Source: Halorubellus salinus
GTDB taxonomy: Archaea > Halobacteriota > Halobacteria > Halobacteriales > Natrialbaceae
Assembly: GCF_020567525.1 (NCBI RefSeq)
Contig: NZ_JAJCVI010000003.1
Coordinates: 1-64,000, forward strand
DNA: 64,000 nt
Reading direction: 5' to 3'
Below are positions 60,553-64,000 of the stretch, piece by piece. Numbering within the stretch: position 1 is the stretch's first letter; every line of letters starts with the position of its first letter. The notes under the pieces were generated by a model. It worked only from the letters and a program-made list of their open reading frames with translations. It was not told the DNA's origin and made no database searches. A program made the translations under genes and the position numbers.

Positions 60553-61461
60553 TCAGTTCGGTTCGAGGAAGTCGGCGGTCTCGGCGGCGAGCGAGCGGAC
60601 GTCCGCGTCGGGGTCCTCGGCGGCGACCTGGCGGAGGTGGTCGATGGTTTCGTCGTCGCCGAGGAACCCGAGCGCGCGGATGGCGCGACCGCGCAGCATC
60701 GGGTGGTCGTGGTCGAGGAGGTCGAGGAGGACCGCGGTGGTGTCGCGGGCGGCGTCCGGGTCGGCTTCGGCGACGGTCGCGATGGCGTCGACGAACGCGG
60801 CGGCGACGATGGTCGGTGCGGCGTACGTGACGTCGGCGATCCGGCCGAGGTGTGGGGCGACGGCCTCGGGGTGGGCTTCCGCGACCGCGACGACGACGTT
60901 CGCGACGGTCTCGCGGCTCGCCTGCTCGCGTTTCAGTTCGGCGTCGTCGTGCTGTGACATCGCGGCCCGGACCTCGTCGTCGACGGGTGCGGTGTCCGCT
61001 GTGCTGGAGACCGCGTCGAGTTCCTGCGTTGGTGCGTCGAGCGCGTCGACGACGGCGTCGACGTGGGCGACGAGGAGCGCCGGCCGTTCGACGGCGAGCG
61101 TCCCGAGGAGTTTCGCCCCGTACGCCCGTGCGGTGGAGACGTCGTGCTGGTAGAGCGCGACCAGTTCGTCGACGGCGTCTCCGAACGCGTCCGGGGCCGC
61201 CTCCGCGACGGGGACGAGCGCCGCCGCCGCTTTCTGTACGACGACGACGCTCTCGTCGTCGAGTGCGTCGACGAGGACGTCCACGAACGGCCCCATCGCG
61301 GCCGGGTCGTCGACGGCTGCCTGGACGCAGACGTCGGTGGCGTGCTGGCGGACGAGCGGGTCGCCCGATTCGAGCGCTCGCTCGACGCTCGTGACGGAGA
61401 GGTCGGTGACGCTGGCCGTCTCGGGGTCGACGTCGGCGAGCGGCCCTGACTCGAGAACCAT
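60553..61461 (-). CDS. HEAT-repeat protein
   Basis: 302 residues built from at least six helical-pair repeats, such as SVERALESGDPLVRQHATDV, PFVDVLVDALDDESVVVVQK and LLDLLDHDHPMLRGRAIRALG, with an acidic linker in the middle (about 160-190). HEAT-repeat proteins serve as scaffolds for protein binding. There is no catalytic motif and no partner can be named from the neighbours. Confidence 0.85.
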   Translation of the reverse strand: MVLESGPLADVDPETASVTDLSVTSVERALESGDPLVRQHATDVCVQAAVDDPAAMGPFVDVLVDALDDESVVVVQKAAAALVPVAEAAPDAFGDAVDELVALYQHDVSTARAYGAKLLGTLAVERPALLVAHVDAVVDALDAPTQELDAVSSTADTAPVDDEVRAAMSQHDDAELKREQASRETVANVVVAVAEAHPEAVAPHLGRIADVTYAAPTIVAAAFVDAIATVAEADPDAARDTTAVLLDLLDHDHPMLRGRAIRALGFLGDDETIDHLRQVAAEDPDADVRSLAAETADFLEPN

Positions 61462-61670
61462 GGTATGGAAGATTCAGTTCTTCCTACAAGAGCGTTGTGG
61501 TGGGGACGCGCGTCGCGCTGCAGCGGTGCACGGCAACTGCCCGGATGACGACGCCATCGATTACGGCGACCGGTCATGGTACCGTGGAGGACGGGAGCTG
61601 ACCGTCGGCGGTCGTCGCGCATCGACACGTCCGGGGTACTTTTTTGTAGTATCATGGTCGATTAGGAACG

Positions 61671-62987
61671 ATGCGATTCGATAGCGCTCGCGGTATCGAG
61701 CGACGCGAGTTCGTCAAGGCGGCCGTGGCCATCGGCGGAACGAGCGCGCTCGCGGCCTGCATGGACCGCGAGCGAGGCGACGAGTCCACGACGTCGACGA
61801 GTGGAGACCAGTCCGAGAGCGCCGAGTTCCCGCAGGGCGACCCGTCGGTCGTGCCGGACGGACAGCACCGCTGGGGCGACCACCTCGTTCGCGACGCGCA
61901 CGGGAACACCGTGCTCCCCCAGCACCAGTTGCTCCTCGGCCTCTCCTACGAGAGCGAGACGGAACCCACGGTCGCGGAGCGCGAGCAGGTCACGGCGGCG
62001 TTCGAGACGCTCGACCACGCGTTCCGCTGGGGGACCGGAACGCGCACGGGCGCAGCAATCAACGACGGGTTGCTCTACACGCTCGGGTACGCGCCGCGGT
62101 ACTTCGAGCGGTTCGGGGCGGTGCCCGACCAGCTCGACCCGCCCGAGGACGTGCTCGACGCGGTCGGCGAGGACCCCGCGAAGGCGAACGGTCACGACGC
62201 GCTCCTCGTGTTGACGAGCGACTTCGGGTCGATCGTGCTCGCCGCCGAAGCAGCGCTCTTCGGGGAGACGGAGACGGTCAACGGCGTGCGCGTCGACGCG
62301 TCGCTCGACGGCGTGTTCGCTCGCGTCGACCGACGGACCGGCGTCGTCGGGAAGGGACTGCCGGCGGAGAAGCTCGAAAACGACGACGTCCCCGAGGAGG
62401 CGCCGCTCTCGATGGGGTTCAAGTCCGGGTTCCGGGACAGCCTCCCCGCGGAGGACCGCGTCACGCTCCAGGAAGGGCCGTTCGCCGGCGGAACCACCCA
62501 GGCCGTCTCGCGGCTCCGTATCGACCTCGATAGCTGGTACGAGCAGTCCCACGGCGAGCGGACCGCGGAGATGTTCTGTCCCGCTCACGACCCCGACGAC
62601 GTCGGCGAGACCGGGTCGAAGCTCGGCGGCGATAGCGGCATCACGGAGGACGACGTCGACGCCATCGACGCGCACGCCGACGAGCACGGGACCGTCGGGC
62701 ACTCCCAGAAGCTCGCTCGCGCCCGGGACGACGACTTCGAGACCGTCATCCTGCGGCGCTCGGAGGGCGTCGCGACGGACGCCGTCGACGACACCGAGTT
62801 CAACTTCTCGTCGGTCCAGCAGACCGTCGCGGACTTCGTCGACACGCGCACGGCGATGAACGTCGACGAGTACGACGTGGACGTTCCCGCCGAACGGCAC
62901 GGCATCGTCGACTACCTCGAGACGCGCTCGCGAGGCACGTACCTGATTCCGTCTCGGGACGACCTCGCACTCCCGGTGCATCGATGA
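61671..62987 (+). CDS. Tat-exported DyP-type peroxidase-like protein
   Basis: 438 residues with a twin-arginine lipoprotein-type signal (RREFVKAAVAIGGTSALAAC). The C-terminal half follows the dye-decolorising peroxidase pattern: GFKSGF (about 245) at the place of the G-x-x-D-G motif, then GGTTQAVSRLRIDLDSWYEQ and a late HSQKLARARDDDFETVILRR at the place of the heme-ligand His segment. The catalytic Asp is replaced by Ser. The haloarchaeal family is usually left as a DUF. It would act outside the cell. Its stop overlaps the start of the FG-GAP gene by 4 bp, so they work as a pair. Confidence 0.65.
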   Translation: MRFDSARGIERREFVKAAVAIGGTSALAACMDRERGDESTTSTSGDQSESAEFPQGDPSVVPDGQHRWGDHLVRDAHGNTVLPQHQLLLGLSYESETEPTVAEREQVTAAFETLDHAFRWGTGTRTGAAINDGLLYTLGYAPRYFERFGAVPDQLDPPEDVLDAVGEDPAKANGHDALLVLTSDFGSIVLAAEAALFGETETVNGVRVDASLDGVFARVDRRTGVVGKGLPAEKLENDDVPEEAPLSMGFKSGFRDSLPAEDRVTLQEGPFAGGTTQAVSRLRIDLDSWYEQSHGERTAEMFCPAHDPDDVGETGSKLGGDSGITEDDVDAIDAHADEHGTVGHSQKLARARDDDFETVILRRSEGVATDAVDDTEFNFSSVQQTVADFVDTRTAMNVDEYDVDVPAERHGIVDYLETRSRGTYLIPSRDDLALPVHR

Positions 62988-64000
62988 GGGTCCGAACGTT
63001 CCTCGCGGGCCGCGCCCGGATCGTCGCCGTGGCGGTCGTCGTCGCCGCCGTCGTCGGTGGTCTCGCGGTCGCATCGGGCGCGCTCGGGTTCGACGCCGAG
63101 GCCCCGAGCCCCGAGATCGAGTTCCGGGCGGCGACCGACGACGCCGGCATCGACTACACCGACGACGCGAGCGGTATCGGGAACGGGAACGCGGGCGTGT
63201 TCGCCGCTGACGTCGACGACGACGGCTGGACGGACGTCCTCGCACTCGGCGGGGACCGGCCGGTGCTCTACGAGAACGAGAACGGGACGTTCGCGCGCTC
63301 GGAGCGACTGCCGGCCCTCCAGCGAGCGTTCCGGAGTGCGGTGTTCTTCGATTACGACGGCGACGGCTGGACGGACCTCCTCCTGCTCGCAGAGGACGCG
63401 CCACCCGTCGCGCTCCACAACGACGAGGGGTCCTTCGAGCGGACCGACCTCGGCATCGGGAACCTCACGTATCCACAGGGCGCGACCGTCGCGGACTACG
63501 ACGGCGACGGCGACCTCGACCTGTTCGTGTACCAGTCCGGTGACTGGGCGAACGGGAAGCCCGAGGGGTACTTCGACGACACCGGGCACGTTGCGGACGA
63601 CAACGGGAACCCGAACGTGCTGTTCGAGAACGTCGCCCCGAGCGAACCGTCGGAGTCGAGTCGCCGATTCGAGCGCGTCGAGTCGACCGGCATCACTGGC
63701 GACACGTGGAGTCTCGCGGCGAGCTTCGTCGACCTGACCGGCGATGGCCACCCGGACGTCCACGTCGCGAACGACTACAACAACGACACCGTCTACGTGA
63801 ACCAGGGCGACGGGACGTTCGAACGACGACTGCTCGGCGGCGCGACAGCGCGGAACGGGATGGCGTCGGAGGTCGCGGACGTGAACGGCGACGGCCGCCC
63901 GGACGTGTTCGTGTCGAACATCTACCTCCCGATATCGAAGGAGAACATGTCCGCGGAGCGTTACGAGCGCTACGAGCGCCTGTTCGAGTTCGTCATCCAC
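62984..64000 (+). CDS. FG-GAP/VCBS repeat protein, CRTAC1-like (partial)
   Basis: Starts at ATG 62984 and runs off the window after 339 residues. One N-terminal membrane helix or signal (IVAVAVVVAAVVGGLAVASG) is followed by beta-propeller repeats with calcium-binding loops: DVDDDGWTD, DYDGDGWTD, DYDGDGDLD, DLTGDGHPD and DVNGDGRPD, each roughly 45-60 residues apart. Such integrin-like propellers (often with a C-terminal ASPIC/UnbV domain) act on the cell surface. Coupled to the DyP-like gene by ATGA overlap. Confidence 0.85.
   Translation, partial: MRVRTFLAGRARIVAVAVVVAAVVGGLAVASGALGFDAEAPSPEIEFRAATDDAGIDYTDDASGIGNGNAGVFAADVDDDGWTDVLALGGDRPVLYENENGTFARSERLPALQRAFRSAVFFDYDGDGWTDLLLLAEDAPPVALHNDEGSFERTDLGIGNLTYPQGATVADYDGDGDLDLFVYQSGDWANGKPEGYFDDTGHVADDNGNPNVLFENVAPSEPSESSRRFERVESTGITGDTWSLAASFVDLTGDGHPDVHVANDYNNDTVYVNQGDGTFERRLLGGATARNGMASEVADVNGDGRPDVFVSNIYLPISKENMSAERYERYERLFEFVIH

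Noticed and set aside
1..64000. Insertion sequences, prophage or conjugative genes.
   Set aside because: No transposase, integrase, terminal inverted repeats or phage structural proteins were seen in any frame.

Overview
The window is chromosomal DNA from a haloarchaeon (class Halobacteria). The evidence is the very high GC content with strong G/C third positions, acidic Asp/Glu-rich proteins, twin-arginine lipoprotein signals on exported solute-binding proteins, an archaellin, a bacterio-opsin-activator type HTH regulator, MTH865, DUF2237 and M48/Ste24 proteins, and archaeal TATA boxes lying 26-31 bp upstream of start codons (mostly leaderless transcripts). I see no rRNA, tRNA, CRISPR array or insertion sequence. 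The genus cannot be read from the sequence.

Layout. 1-4.8 kb: housekeeping genes on the minus strand (aldehyde dehydrogenase, flavin-binding protein, universal stress protein, metallo-beta-lactamase fold hydrolase, MTH865 protein). 5.6-6.9 kb: two tandem archaellin-like genes. 7-15.4 kb: DUF2237, MOSC, 5'-nucleotidase-like, glutamine amidotransferase-like, a seven-helix sensor histidine kinase, a 59-residue zinc-finger microprotein, a lipase-maturation-factor-like membrane protein and small membrane proteins. 15.6-17.5 kb: an ABC-2 export pair.

17.5-21.9 kb holds the most unusual locus. It has a radical SAM/SPASM enzyme, its Htur_1727-type partner protein, and nearby a CGCGG-motif protein of the kind proposed to be a radical-SAM-modified peptide. 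That protein carries six copies of an 11-residue repeat. An alpha/beta hydrolase, a UspA protein and a cupin lie in the same stretch. 22-30.2 kb: membrane proteins, a PAP2 phosphatase, an M48 protease, an RNA-repair pair (RtcB ligase and a RlaP-like nucleotidyltransferase) with MsrA between them, a TraB/TIKI-like protein and a PRC-barrel protein.

30.9-50.2 kb is a catabolic island. It contains an HTH-10 regulator and an IclR regulator, two medium-chain zinc dehydrogenases, two paralogous enolase-superfamily dehydratases, three aldehyde dehydrogenases (one MmsA-type), a COG4091-type oxidoreductase, an NTF2-like protein and a complete oligopeptide-family ABC importer. Together these look like uptake of a sugar or sugar acid, oxidation to the aldonate, dehydration, and oxidation of the aldehyde products. 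The substrate is not readable, and no lactonase or aldolase is visible here. 51-59.5 kb is a second carbohydrate module: a cytoplasmic GH3 beta-glucosidase divergent from a five-gene oligopeptide-family importer, implying import of beta-linked oligosaccharides and hydrolysis inside the cell.

59.7-64 kb: a small membrane protein, a UspA protein, a HEAT-repeat protein, and at the right edge an overlapping pair made of a Tat-exported DyP-like protein and a partial FG-GAP/VCBS (CRTAC1-like) protein.
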